Shown: piece after piece, positions 13,930 through 26,921 of the stretch
Numbering within the stretch: the stretch's first letter is position 1
Layout of the letters: each line of letters opens with the position of its first letter
NCBI GenBank assembly: GCA_013398015.1
Contig: VZRR01012715.1
Span: 1,116,001 to 1,180,000 of the forward strand
Reading direction: 5' to 3'
From: Oreocharis arfaki
Lineage: Eukaryota > Chordata > Aves > Passeriformes > Paramythiidae
Length of the DNA: 64,000 nt
The notes under the pieces: generated by a model
Seen by the model: only the letters and a program-made list of their open reading frames with translations
What the model was told of the DNA's origin: nothing
Databases searched by the model: none
Translations under genes and position numbers: made by a program

Positions 13930-14243
13930 CGGATCGGGGCGCCGCGAAGGTGAGAGAGTTTGGGTGAAAAATCATTGGCTTTAAAGCACACCTCGGAGCT
14001 GACCGTGCGCGGGGGACGGGGGCAAGGGGGTTGCCCACCCGAGGGCTTCACCGGGACACGGTCAGGGTGTGGGGAGGGCCTCCCGGTGCTGCCCGCAACG
14101 TCCCCACCCCCGCAGTGAGCGAAAAAAAAAAAGGGGGGGGGGACCTTTTATTGTCATTGTGGTTGTTCCCGGCCTCCCTGCCTGCCTCCCCGGCGGCACT
14201 CCGCGGTGCCAGGATTTCCCTGCAGCCCGTCCTCCCCNGCGCC

Positions 14244-14249
14244 GTAAGT
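14244..14249 (+). other. Alternative splice donor candidate (GTAAGT)
   Basis: A perfect GTAAGT in the context GCC|GTAAGTA lies in the 3' half of the CpG island, 294 bp after the first donor. It could end an alternative or longer first exon. It is 6 bp from the undetermined base at 14,238. Use of this donor is not shown by sequence alone. Confidence 0.35.
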
Positions 14250-14542
14250 AGGGGAGCGGGGCGCGGAGCGGGAGGGCCGCCACCGCCGGGCTGCGCGTCC
14301 GGGTCGCGGTACTGCCTCTCCTGACCTGCGGGGCGGCAGCGGGGCCACAGCGCGCCTACTTGAGGAGCTGGGAGGGAGGGGACGCATTTCGAGGTAGCCA
14401 GAGAGAGTACCCATTAAATGATCGTGTTTGGCTGCTCGGGAGGTTCATGCCCGAGCTATCGCTTAGAACGACTCCGGGTATTTCTACATCACTGAAATTC
14501 CGAGCTGAATTGGCCCCTGTATCGGTTTAAATTTCCATTTCA

Positions 14543-14606
14543 GTGTATGTTGGCATACCTGATTTTATGCCCTTGCCTTGGAGACAGAAGGCATGCCAAC
14601 ATACAC
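14543..14606. repeat. Perfect 14-bp inverted repeat beside promoter CpG island
   Basis: GTGTATGTTGGCAT (14,543-14,556) is the exact reverse complement of 14,593-14,606. The arms are separated by 36 nt and can extend inward by three more pairs after one mismatch. It could form a stem of about 18 bp in DNA or in the nascent CDC42EP3 transcript. Function unknown. Confidence 0.8.
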
Positions 14607-16674
14607 CCCTCCGAAACAGGCTGCCCTTCTTTTTGTGCGGTGTGTCCCCTTTCGCCGCGCCTTCCTGCGTGGGGCTGCGAAGACCCGTGCGCTTGAGTGC
14701 GCTGCTCCCTGCCCGGCTGGGGCTGGGGCTGGGGCCGGGGCTGGACCGAGGGCAGGCTCGGCTTTGGGGGCCAGTCAGTGCCCGGTGTGATGCTGGTTGT
14801 CGCGCTAAGAGTTCAAGTCGAGAAGTCAAATTTGAGAGTTTGGGTTGGGTTGCTGATGAAGAAATGCGGGCTGTAGATTAATAAAAAGGACTTGATTTAT
14901 TTTCTGTTGGAATTTGAAAGAGACCAAGATAGAGGAAGTAATTAATTTAAGACTTGCGTCACTGTAGATTGTTGCTATGTTTTAAAAATAGGAAGAAGGC
15001 TTATTATGAAATGTTTAATGTGACAAATATGATCGTGATTTCTTACTTTCCTTTAAAAAGTATCTGGGGGAGGGAGGCAAGGATTCGTGCATAGACCACT
15101 ATTTTCAGTTATATATCGGTTGTAAGGATGTAACATTGTTCAAGAAAATGTAGATGAAAAAACCAGAAGGTTTAAGATATGAAAATCTAAAGCTGAACAA
15201 TTCTTTAGATGCACACTACCATGAATCTTATAATCCATGTGCCGTGGCTCAGATGTTTAGAGGAATGACAGAGATACCAAAAAAGGCATCATGATACTCA
15301 GCGCAATTCTAGAAGCAGAATTTTCTCCTTCCCTACAGAAAAGGAAAGCACATTTCTGGAAGCAAGAAGTGACAGATGTGGCATCTCAGCAGCTGGCTAA
15401 ACATAAAAGCATATATCAGCAGGTGATTACTGTTGCGAGGATTTATTTTTAAAGTGTCTTGTACTGAAAGTCTTCAGCCTTTTTTAGCATTAAGATTTAG
15501 TTGTGCTCTTATAGCATGTTAAAAATAGTCTTTCAGCAGAAACATTCAGAAAAGCAAGATAAAACTCCTGTGTTCAAGGCACTCCTTGTTTTGAACATTT
15601 GTTTTGAATTACAGCATGCGAAGGAGAGGAACTGAGCAGGTTCTTTGGTCGGGAGGATAGTACTGAAGGGAATGATTTTTCCTGGCCTCAGCATCAGCCA
15701 GCGGTATCTGGGAAGGAAACAATGGGGCCTATCTTCTCCTTAGATTGAAGATAATCAATTCCTCTTCTCTGGGGAGCACCTTGTACATCCACAAAAGTAA
15801 AAATCAGGCTGCAGAAATACCTCTGTGGTTCTGCCTCTCTTCTGTGATTGGTAAAGCCAGCCTGAATCGCCAGGAAGTGGTCTGGGTGAATTTTAGAAAG
15901 GAAAGAGATGGATATCACGTAAGAGGCAGCCCAGAGCCACCCTTCCCCTGAGGCGGCGGCAGGTCTGCACCATCCCTATTTGACTCCTGTGGCTAAATGT
16001 CACATTGACTTGAAAGAGGCATCTAAAACTGTTCCAAACCACTTATATCAGTTTTACTGTAACCAACAAACTCCACGGTTCATGGCAAAACATGTTTTGC
16101 TCTCGGCTTTTCATGATTAGGTAGGCTGCTTTGGTTTACAGTGTTCTAAGCTAGACGGCTTCTTATACAAGAAGTTCTGGTTCTCTGCCTAAGTTTTGAG
16201 AAATAGTTTAGGGCAGAAAACGGAATTTGTGTTTAAAAAAAATTTCTTTCTGCCATGTAGAATTTGCCATCAAGTTCTCCTTTACTTCTTGCCAGTGAGG
16301 CCATGTGTGTCCCAGGGGCTCAGTGATGCTCTCTGACCAGTTCTTCCTCTTCTTCCTCACCCTAGTTAACAGAATTGCTGTGGATCAGGTCACCTGATGC
16401 CTGTTTGGCCTTTCATAATGATGTAAAACACCACAGGCTTTCACCCTCCTACATGTAAATTTTATGTTTTGGAAACAAACAAAACCATGACTACTTTTCT
16501 TTCCCCTCCTCTTATGATCACGTCAGAGTAAATATATTTTCTCAAGATCTGAACCATCTCTTGGAGAGCTCTTCTTCCCCCAGTGGTAAAACTGAGCTAA
16601 TTGGGTGGTCTGTACCTAATAGCCACGGTATCTCCATGGGTGCAGAGCTTACAGGGAAGGCAGTTGGCTGAAGA

Positions 16675-16700
16675 TGTTTGTTTGTTTGTTTGTTTGTGTG
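16675..16700. repeat. (TTTG)n microsatellite
   Basis: About five to six TTTG units ending in GTGTG, in intron 1. Confidence 0.95.
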
Positions 16701-19700
16701 ATAGCAAGGTGAATTTCCCTAATAAGCTCAGGTCTGAACTCAAACGAGGATGTGGGAAGAACTGTGTTCGGGTGTTGGGTGGAGGATTGTTTTTAAATGA
16801 TTTCCTCTCACTAGGAAGCAGACTTGTTAGTAGGCAGTGAGAGCGGTTCGCGGGTGCTAAGGGATGTGTCTGGGTGGAGCAGTGAGGGCAGATTTGAAGC
16901 ACCGCCTGTAGAGTACAGGCTCCGGATGGCAGAATGAGCTGTAACTACTCAGTACAAGCTCAGGTAAAGCCTCATGCTAAAGAAGAGACGCACTTCTGTG
17001 TCTCTGTGTTAAAATAAGAAAGATTTCTGGATGACATTCATGCAGATAAGCATTGCTTACAATATTTTACAGTATTCTGTATTTACACTCATAATTTACA
17101 TTCCTAATGTTGTTGAGCAGAGGTGTTGATCCAGCAGGGTGACTGTTGGGAAGGTGAGTCTGATGGGAGCAACTGGAACTGGCTGACAAGACTAACTTCC
17201 TCATAGTTCAAGGGTTAAATCAAGACCCAGTAAAGCCTCAGAAAACACACTGCCAAGATAAAATGAGATGGTTACAAGTGGACAGTGTTGGCCAGGGTGA
17301 CAAGATATATTTATACCTTTACTTAGTTTCATTGATATTTGTGGAATAAGTAGTCAAGTATAGAAACAAACATTTGTCTTATGCCTTTACCGCTAGTCAA
17401 GTCAACTAGAGCGTAGTTAGTTAACAATCTTTGAAAGCAACTGTGAGATTTTTCTTTTGAGAGGCTAGTGAACTGCTGAATATATTTTACTCCTTTTTGT
17501 GTTGTGCTTTTGTGTTTTAAAGAGGAAAGATAAGCTATTTGCAGACCATTTACAGGCTGAGCCTGCAGTCAAGTAGCACTTCTAGTGCCTAAAGCTCTGG
17601 AGATGTGAGAGTCATTTTTGAATGCTCAAAAACGTCATGATCTTAGTAGCTTTTTATGCAAGGCCATTTTACTGAAATGTGTATTTAGCACAAGTAATTT
17701 GAATTACAGTTATACTTATCTTTGAAATTAGCAAGTTGTGCAATACTCTTAAAACTTGATGACCTAGTATCTCATGAATGCCAGGGAGCCACGTTAAGGT
17801 TTCAACTCCCACTATGTGTGGTAAAACAACAACATACATCTTAACTATGTAAATGTTGTGTTTGCGCTGTTTTTACTTGCACTGAATAATAGAAAAAAGC
17901 TCACCAAATCTGATACACTGCTTTGATTTCTATCATAAAGGTCAGCAGGGAACAGGTTAGATAAGAAATTAAAGGGACTGATACTGTGAGTTTTTGTGCT
18001 GGGTCTCATTCGGAATGAGCTAAGTGAACTTTTCTGTGGTTACATGTAAACAGCAGCTGACCTTCTGCAGAGATACAAGAGCTGAGGACAAGCTGAGACT
18101 AGGTATGACTTGCTTAGTCAGGTCTGCAAGCTTGTTTAGGTGTATTTACATGGCAATTAATTTTTTTAAAGTCATCTGTAAGAACTTCCTAAAAATAAAT
18201 ACTACTTCATGTCTTTGATTGGAAGATCTAAAATGTAGGGCTCGATGTAATTTTTTTTTCTGTCCCTTTGAAATACCAGATGTTTCAAGTCCCTTTCTCA
18301 CTATTTTGCTGTAGAAATTTTATATGTATCTGAGGATTTCTGTTGTGCCTTGAACAAAGGAAACAGGTGTTGAGTCTTCATTACAAATGTGATTTTTTTC
18401 CTATTAGAATATTAGGCGCTAGCATAAAAATAGTAAATAAAAACAGACTGTTCGTCTGAAAATTCTTTTTTTTTCCCTTGTTAACTTTTCAAGAAGTCTG
18501 TACAGTATAACATTAAAGTCAAGCAAGCCCAAAACCCTAGAGCCTGTTATTCTGGCAAAAGCAAGTATCCATAAGTTTGCAAAAGCCTGTAGAAAATGGT
18601 GATGCATACATAAGTGCATTATGGTCATGTTATTTCTCATAGCCCTCTTGCCTTCCATAGTATGTGGGATGAATTAGGCGAGAAGTAGCAAAAAGGGAGG
18701 ATCTGTTTGAAATTCTGGGCTAAAGCTGAAGCTCCTGCTCTGTTGTAGTCCTTTTGGGTGGTGCAGATGGTGAAGGAACCAAACAATGATTGCACAACTA
18801 ATGTAATCTTGGGATTTTCTAACTTTGTGTTCTTGGAGTTTGTAACCTTAGTGCTCTACATATGATATTTCTAATTATGGGGTTCATAATTCTCAGTGAT
18901 ACTCTGCAAGGAAGATCAAAGGTGCTTTGCTGCCACCACAGTCAGCATCTCTGAAGCCTTTCTGCAAAGAGGTTGTGAAACCAGCTTGCTAGCCAGCAGA
19001 GCTCTCAGTCATGATCTTCACCAGGACAAACCCTGATCCCTGTAAGAGTATGAATAACACATCTTCAGTGAAGAAGAAGCTGATAGATCTTGTTGCTTTG
19101 ATAAACACTTTCTCTGTTTCTCCTGTTCTGGTAAAGTTCCTTAATTTCTTTATAAGAAGATGGTAGTCTCAAACCATGTGGGTAGGTCAGTTCCTGTGTA
19201 GTAGACAGTTTTTTTTCTGTGGGTGTTTTTTTTCTAGTACTTGAGTGATGCACTAGTACCAAGTGATGTACAGGGAACATAATACCAGTGTTGCTGGGGA
19301 CTTTTGCTCCATATTTATATTCTTACACTTTTTTGTTTTGTTTTGTTTCCTCATATTTCATTTTTATTCTCAAGAAATATATGACAGAACTAATGGACTC
19401 TTCTCATTCAGAAAGCTTTTAAATTCTATCAAAAAATCAATACTTCAGTAATTTTGAACCTTAAAAATCCTTCATGATGCCAGAGCAATTTTTTAAAATG
19501 TTCTTTGTTCTAATACTTCTTAAATATTACCTTTTAAATTTTATCCATCAAGATATTTTGGTCAGAAATAAGTTCCATTCTCTATTCATTTCTTATGCAC
19601 ATCTCCAGTCCTACCTAAGTAAAGCCTGAATTGTGTATGTTTACATACGTCTTTTTTGTGAAGGCCTATGTATTTTTTAGAAAACTCTAACTTTTTGACT

Positions 19701-22700
19701 CAGTTAATATGATTCAGAGCATGTTTTGATTTAGTTAAATTCTGTTTATTCCTGAGATTTGGTAAATTAGATCTGAAACTCAAGCAAAGATTAGTCCAAG
19801 ATGTGGTAGAGTTTAAGTGAATGTTTTGGTTTGCTTTTTCTCTCCTCTTTGCTATGCTGAAGATGCACACCATCAATATCCTGTCCTGAGTGTGACAGGA
19901 TCTTGTTCAGGCACTCTTGTCACTGCTTTTAATGAAATTCTGTAGGGGAATGGCCATCAATATTAGTTTTTGGTATTTATTTTTGGATTATTTGGTAAAC
20001 TGTGTCTTGGGAACTGAGAGTTTCAGTTTGGTTATTTTTTTTTTTTCCAGAGGATGGTTAGGCCAGTCTTTCCATGTTCAGATTTCAAATGACAGCTTAA
20101 TCAGTTGGAATTCTATGAGGTCCATGCCATTTGACGCATTAATGTGACTCACTGGTTCTTGGAGACTACATGTATCTGTAACCACAAAGAATAAAAACAA
20201 AAGCATCCCTTACACCAGAGGTTGCACATGCCACAGTGAGGGTGAAGAAAATAAAAAGATGCAGGTTCTGCCTTTTACAGTGTGATGTAAAGGCCAGCCA
20301 TGCCATTTCTCCCCAGCACTGTGGTCCTTGCAAAGGCACTTTTCTTTAGCTTTTCCATGATTTGTCTCTATTCATTTGGAGGATGATACGTGGCTGTGTA
20401 GTCTTTGGCATTTCGTGCTTAGGGATGCATGGCTCCTACAAATAATGTTAGGGGTTAGCCCAGTTTAAGGAAGGCTTGAGCAGTAGGAGAGCTACTTGGT
20501 GAATGAAAGAGGGACAAAGAAAGAATAGTGCCATTAACTGTCCTGCATGGCAGATGCAGCTCATGTGTTTCTGCTCCAAATACCACAGATTACTACTCTT
20601 CATCAAGTTTCAGCTGGTTCTTTGCTTGCTCATGGCTCCTATAGCAGATGACTTAGGAATAATAACCATGGTTCATAAGAGGGTAAGATGTAGTGGATGT
20701 GGAGGTCTCTTCTGCTTGGATGTTTGAAAAACAGATGGGAATACAGGAGTGAAGAATGGAGTAGCATGTCCCTGCATAGACTGTCTATATAGCATACAGG
20801 ACTGTACTTTGCTTCAGTCCAAACAGTTGGAGTGGAAGGTGGAATACGAGCGAAGTGATGTTCACAGCAGTTACAATTCTCTTATAAAGCAAGGTATTCC
20901 TTGCCCCAGAAGGCACAACAACTGAAGGACTGTCTCCTGTGAGATTTGGTTGTTGTCATTTTATGTCTGCATAATTCTTAATATTCTTGATACTTGGCTT
21001 GTCATTAGGGGCATGATGCTACAGTAATATAATTTGTAGTAATTCATTGCTCAGTTTGGTCATCCTGCCTAGAAGGCAATTGTAACATCTAGTCAGTTTG
21101 ATGAAAGCCTTAAATGAAAAGGTTTGCTCATTACTGTTACCATATCTGCTTTAACTTGTTTCTTATTAGTAACGTGCAAAGTAATCAGCGGTACACAGGA
21201 GTCCTCAAGACTGAATAGAAAATCTATTGTTAGTAACAAGATAGGGGACTGAGCAGTAATTTGTGTGGCTGCTGCTCTGTTCCACATGTGCCTCCCTACT
21301 TGCTTGGTGTGATTTTAGCGGAAAGAGAAGCTATATTTCTTCTGGTTTTCTTTCCATCTACCTTCAGGCAGTATGAATACCCATCTCAGCCTCTGGAGTC
21401 TTTCAGATAAGATCCCCTGAGGTCAACAGCAAAGACAACAAAGTAATCTGTTTGATAGCAATGGACTGTACAGCTCTCTTTAAAATGCATACTTCTAGTC
21501 CCAAAGAAAAAAAGTTGCAATAGCAAGAGTCCAAGAAGATTATGGATCTGTAGGAGTTCCTAAAGGAATTTGTGAGGACAAAAATAAAACCTGCCTCTCC
21601 AAATGGAAGTGCTGAGCAATCAAGTAATTTATGCTGTGGACAGTTTTCACATTTTTGTCTGATAATTAATTTTACTGTTAGTTGCAGTAGCTATTTTACC
21701 TTGAGAGTACAATCATGCCTCTACCTTGGCAGAGAAATAAACATTGTAAATAAGGTATTTTGTGGCACTGTATAACATTTTGATTACCGGGACATGCTCT
21801 GACAGCTGTATAAGAGGAAATGACAGAATTGTTATCTAATGAAGCAAAAGAGAAGTCGGAAGCTTTTTGACACTGCCTTTGGTATGAATAGTATATCCAT
21901 TCAAGTGTAAATCTTTAAGTGTATCCAAGTAATCTCTGAAAATACAAAGATATAATCTGCATATAACTGAAAAATCTGCAAGGAAAGAAGCAGGCTTCAA
22001 CGCCAGAATGAACAACCTAAACATGAAAATTACTCCTGTTGCTAAACTCCAACCAATTTTCCTGCATCAAGCCTGCGTAAATGTCTTTTTTCCTTGCATC
22101 TGTGCATAAACCTTAATCCCTTCCTCACATCCACTGTCCTCCATCTCCTGGTTCCACGTCCCTGGTTCTTGTGCAGAGGTTCTGTCACTGATCTGAATTT
22201 GGGTTGATGGCTATTCCTGCCAACTGAGTTGTTTGTGGGGATGGAGCAATATAAGCATGAGGGCTGGTATTTTCAATAGAGAGGATTTCAGAAGATTCTA
22301 CGTAGCAGGCAAAAAAGCTACTGAATCTTGTAAAAATTACACAATTTAACACCGTAAAATTGCCTGTCCTGGTAGTTCAGAATGACAGGAAAAGACACAT
22401 TCCCAGGTACAATTTTTAAGGTCAGAACTAGCTTTAAAAGAACAGAAGTGCCAGAACCTGCTAGCAATGTTGTGGATTTTGATGGATTGTCTATCCATAG
22501 GAGTAAAGAGCATTAGGGTACAGCTGGGGAGTAGAAATAGATAATTTTGTTTTATCTCATTAGAGAAACAGTTTAAAAACTTTCATTAAAATTCTCCCAC
22601 CTCCTTCTAATCCTCCCAATAAACAAACATATACAGATGGCTGCAGAAGAGGATAGAAAATGTTGAATGGCAGTGCCAGATATTGATAAACAACTCTGAA

Positions 22701-22831
22701 AATAAGCCTTAAAATGGAAGCTTCCGAGACAGCTGAAGTGTAGGTGGATGTGTTAAAAAGGCATCATCTGAGAAATTGTGTGTATTCTTTCTGTAATAAA
22801 AGTAGTATCTGTGGAAGGAGGAGCAGCTGTC

Positions 22832-22850
22832 TGTGTGTATGTGTGTGTAC
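22832..22850. repeat. (TG)n imperfect microsatellite
   Basis: Short TG tract interrupted once by TA. Confidence 0.8.
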
Positions 22851-23101
22851 ATTAAAGATCCGTGACTGAAATGGTACCAGATGATTTTTCAGGTGCTCTG
22901 ATTCAGCGTGTTCTTTCAATCCATCTGGTGAGGTAACTGGCAGTAGTTTACTGGGCTTTCCAAATTTCAAAGTTTGTAGTTTTGGGATAAATATCCTGAG
23001 TGTACAAATGTGGTCCCAAAGTCAAGTTTTACAGTAGTAACAATATATAAGAGATGTGACTTGAAAAGAAGTTACAGTTTCAAATTCAAGAACTGTTTAA
23101 A

Positions 23102-23156
23102 TTTTTTTTTTTTTTTTAGTAAAAGTGAAGGAAGCCACATAATTTTTTTTTTTTTA
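23102..23156 (+). repeat. Paired poly(T) tracts
   Basis: A run of 16 T and a second run of 13 T about 25 bp apart on the sense strand of the intron. They may be complements of old poly(A) tails, but no retroposed body is recognisable beside them. Confidence 0.8.
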
Positions 23157-23975
23157 AATTGTACTTTTCTTCGAAACTGAGTATCTGTAGTTGGGCATGG
23201 ATTCTGCTTGGTCATGGATCTTGGATAACATTTTAACGTACAACTATCCAAAAAGGGTAAGTCTTTCTTGTTTGTTTTGAATAGGCTAAGTTGCTGTGAA
23301 TTGGGTGCCCTTCTGCTTGCACAAAGGAGAAACAGCTTTTAAAGCTTGCAGATCTCGAACTGTTCATGGCGATTTTAAAGAATTTATTTGGTTCTCCATG
23401 CCGGATTTGAACTAGTGTCCAATGCAGAGATCTACTTCTTTTTTCTTTTTATTTTGTGCTGAAAGATGAGAAGTTTCCAAACACAACTGTTTTGATGAGA
23501 GCTGTATTTTGATAACTTCCGGGAGATTTGTCCTTTCAACCTTCATAATCATCCTGATGGCCAAGGAAATACAATCTGTGAACAGAAAGGCTCTAAAAAT
23601 TTAGTATGGCTTTCCCTAGAAAAAAATGCTTTTCTAAATATTTAATTCTTAAGAGAAATGCCATAAATTTAGGGGAAAATACTGTTTATATTTTGAATGA
23701 TAAAAGTCAGAACTGACCACTGGAAACTTGTCTTATGACAAGCTGTAGGCCTTTCCTCAATTGTTACCCAGTTCTGTGTCAGTATGACTCCTGGCTCTGC
23801 CTGAATTGTTTGAATTAGACAATAGTAATTTCTTTAAAACAAACAAAAATTAACAAACATTCAAATAACAGAGAATGTACCACAAACCTGAGTAAATTAT
23901 TCTTGGTGTTCGAAAAAGGTATATTTTCCTTTGTATTTGCTTTGACTAGCTTCACTCTAGCAAACTGAAGCTAGA

Positions 23976-24035
23976 TAGTTGGACTTGAAGATCTTAAAAG
24001 TCTATTCCAACCTTAATGATTCTATGCTTCTATGA
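23976..24035 (+). mobile_element. CR1 LINE 3'-end fragment (5'-truncated)
   Basis: TTGGACTTGAAGATCTTAAA, then TCTATTCCAACCTTAATGAT, then TCTATGCTTCTATGA matches the avian CR1 3' terminus (TTGGACTTGATGATCTT...TTCCAACC...ATTCTATGATTCTATGA). Only about 60 bp remain, with no reverse-transcriptase sequence. It lies about 340 bp upstream of the solo LTR, in the CDC42EP3 intron and in the sense orientation. Confidence 0.85.
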
Positions 24036-24379
24036 AATGTAAGTGATAATATGAGTCTTGTGGCTCTGGAACTTTCTTTTGTTTTTGAAATTGTGGCTAC
24101 AGGGACTGGACATGGTGATGGCCAAATACAGAATTACTGGACCTTTCCTTTCAGCGCCCTCTCACGCAGCAGGGAATTGCAGTAGCCTTTTATGACTACA
24201 GTTCAAGAGGCTGAGGTTCAGCCTGGTTATCTCTTCTGACATCTTATTTCTGTTTCTGAGCACAATCTTCCTTCCTTAAGCTGTGGCCTATATGATTTAG
24301 TCTTCCATTTTAATCTTGAGTGCATGACTTGTGCTGCTGTTAAAACTCAAAGTGGCTTGCTTATGTTCAGGTGTCAGCC

Positions 24380-24913
24380 TGTGGTGGTTTAACCCAACAG
24401 GTAGCTGAACATCACACAGCTGCTTGCTCACTCCTTCCCCCACTCAGTGGGATTTTGAGACAATTGGGGGAAAAAATGGTAAAATTCATTATTCAGGTTG
24501 AGATAAAGACAGTTTAATAGGACAGAAAAGGAAGGGCTAATAATAAAAGAATTAGAAAGTACAAAACAAGGGATGCAATTGCTCACCACCTGCTGACCAG
24601 TGCCCAGCCAATTCCCTGGCCAGCTTTCCCCCTAGTTTATATATTGACCGTGATGCCCTATGCTGTGGGATATCCGTTTGGACAGTGGGGGCCAGCTGTC
24701 CTGGCCGTGTCACCTCTCAGCTTCTTGTGCTCCCCAGGCTACTCACTGCTGGGGTGGGGTGAGAAGCTGAAAAGCCAATGACTCTGTGTAAACACTGCTT
24801 AGCAACATCTAAAACAGTGTGTTAGCAACATTATTCTCACCCTAAATCTAAAACACAACATTGTACCAACTACCAGAATTAAAATTAACTGTATCTCAGC
24901 TGAAATCAGGACG
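24380..24913 (-). mobile_element. Solo LTR of an avian ERVL-type endogenous retrovirus, antisense in CDC42EP3 intron
   Basis: In + orientation the block starts TGTGGTGGTTTAACCC and ends near ATCAGGAC, and it matches from memory an abundant avian LTR family. Promoter and poly(A) landmarks read correctly on the minus strand: a TATA box (AATATATAAA, complement of 24,636-24,645), then ATTAAA (complement of 24,513-24,518) followed by CTGTCTTTATCTCAAC. The element end is the complement of the GGTTTAACCC edge. Length is about 533 bp. No internal retroviral genes lie on either side, so this is a solo LTR left by recombination. The 3' + strand edge reads CG rather than CA, and I see no clear 5-bp target-site duplication, which suggests age. 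Confidence 0.85.
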
Positions 24914-26921
24914 CTGTTAATCAAGGTCACTCTGTCCCTCATTTTTATTATCCACGTGTTGATTTTTCCTCTTGATCTTCAGTCTTCCAGTGCAGATCAT
25001 TTTAGGGTAGTTCTCGAACTGAAATTGATCCATTGAAGGCAGAGAGCACTCACTGGCAATGCGGGCTGCAAGTCCTGCTGAGCAGAAAGCTCATAGAATT
25101 CCTCATGCCCGTAAAAAACAAGCAACAATTTCTCTTTGTAACATTAGTCTGACTTGGGCGTGGCACTACCTTTTAGGGCCTGCAAATGGAGAGAAACGCC
25201 TATGAAATTAGGAGTGTTAAACTGCTGTGTAAGAACTCCTAATTGATATACTCTGAGATCCCAAGATCCACGGAAAAAAGAGACTATTCTTGGTTTTCGG
25301 TGGATGTACAGGGCTGAAAGAAGAGCTGTATATATTGCAAGTTGTCCTTCCATTGCAGATGTACCAGTTTTGTATCATGTGATCTATTTAGTAAAGCAAG
25401 AGTTTTGATTCTGATCTGGTTTGCAGTCCTTACAGCCTCCAATAATTACACTGATTTAATTACTGTTGAAAGAGAAAGAGAGAAGAGATGTAAACTGGTG
25501 GCTCAAAAAGTTATCTTAGTTGTTTTTAAAGCTATCAGCAAAGTGTTTGATCCAGGAGCAAATGTTTCCGTGTTAAATAGCAAATTACAGAATTTCAGTG
25601 GAAAGCTCAAGAAGAATATATTGGTGTCTAAAAAAAACAAGTGAAAAAATTTTCTGTATCTTCTGCATAAGAAAGGTGACTAGCAAGAGGTGTTAAGGGA
25701 ATTCTATTATTTATTAGCCTTAATCAAATTCTGAAACAGGACTCGGTTGGATAAGTCGTCACTGGGAATATAATAGTCCAAATGCAAGTCAGATTAAGAG
25801 TCTCTGAATTTTTCAGGTATTCACAATTTTTTGATTTTAAAATTGAGATTCTGCTTTAAGATGTAACGCTCTTTCAGGCTGTCTTGGCACCCTGAGTGAA
25901 ATTGCCTGCCTTGTTTCAGACAGTCTGAAACACTCACTTTGGGAGGTGTGAACTCGATCAGCAGCCATTAACCGGGGAACCTGGTGACTCTTAAAAGTTA
26001 ACTGTTCTCCTGCGAGCTGCTAATGTGTTGTATTTCGAGAGTTTTAGTTTACTGACTAGGTGCAGATTTTTTTTCTTTTCGTTCTTGTTTGTGCCTTTTT
26101 CGTCTTCTCATGCTAAATTGTCTCTGCCTTCCTACTTTTGTCCTCTCAAATGAACAGGTTATGGTCTTTTCAGGAACAGCAAAAGTTTAACAGCAGTATC
26201 TGTGGCTGGGTTTTTGTTTAAGAAGATACATAATTAACTTGAATTATTGTAGGATGAACCCTGTTTAGTGCTGTGTTTTGAGAGAACAAACGAAACAACA
26301 ACAAAACCCCCCTTTCCTCAAGGATGTGGTTTAAGAAGCCTGTGACTATAGCAATAGGGGTGTTTCTGAATTACTTTTAGCATTGATCTTTGTAGCTGTT
26401 GGTGAACTATGTAATACTTTCCTCCAGTAAGGATTTCCTTGGGCTACAAGGAAGAAGCCCAGGTATGCTGCCCTCTGCTTCTGCAGCCAGAAGGAGCATA
26501 ACTCTGGTGAATCCAGGTAGCATCCATGTACAGAGGGAAAGAAGGAATGCCACTTGGCTAATATCTTCCTTTTAGAACTTACTGTACATGTCTTTTCCTG
26601 AGACTGTGTTTGAGTATTTTGGCTATGGTATTTCTATTCCTTCCCAAGGGAGCTATATCCAGAGGGTCTGTGGAACAAGCTCTACATTATCCATTAATTT
26701 CTTCTGGTCCAGTACTGAAGCAGCAACACTGAGATGTTGATGCCCTACTCGGATGCAAGTTCCCTCTTAAATTTCTTGAGAGTACTGTCTCTGCTCTTGT
26801 GTAATTCAGGGTGTAAAAGTTTGTTCCTTGCATGTGTTTCTACAGAGACTATCTCCAGTAAAAGAAGTGTACGGACAAGAGAAGAGATCCCCATGCTGTG
26901 CCTTAAATTAATCCTGATGCA

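Larger units (their letters stand above)
13668..13949 (+). other. CDC42EP3: Putative non-coding exon 1 of CDC42EP3 (5' UTR)
   Basis: The start is set by the TATA box and the end by the donor GCGAAG|GTGAGAG (GT at 13,950-13,951), which fits the vertebrate consensus well. The exon would be GC-rich and about 282 nt long. It contains four upstream ATGs (13,698, 13,868, 13,884 and 13,888), and all of their frames stop before the donor. It is not coding for CDC42EP3, whose frame begins 14 nt into the downstream exon. Further 5' exons inside the 26 kb intron cannot be excluded. Confidence 0.5.
13670..14370 (+). promoter_or_regulatory. CDC42EP3: CpG island, probable CDC42EP3 promoter and 5' end
   Basis: CpG dinucleotides and G+C rise abruptly at about 13,680 and stay dense to about 14,370, against AT-rich, CpG-poor flanks. 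A weaker second lobe lies at about 14,640-14,830. It is the only strong CpG island upstream of the CDC42EP3 coding exon. It has a TATA box at its upstream edge and two good + strand splice donors inside it, so I assign it as the CDC42EP3 promoter and first exon. The link across the 26 kb intron is inferred and no transcript evidence was available. One base is undetermined (N at 14,238), beside an A11/G10 homopolymer stretch at about 14,122-14,142, which points to sequencing difficulty here. Confidence 0.75.

Noticed and set aside
14122..14142. A11/G10 homopolymer junction and nearby N
   Set aside because: Most likely a sequencing-difficult GC-rich stretch rather than a biological element; noted under the CpG island.
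14144..14153. CArG-like CCTTTTATTG in the promoter island
   Set aside because: One mismatch to the consensus and next to homopolymer runs; too weak to call an SRF site.
25342..25644. 100-codon + strand frame
   Set aside because: Intronic, low-complexity Lys/Val/Leu-rich translation with no motif; likely chance.
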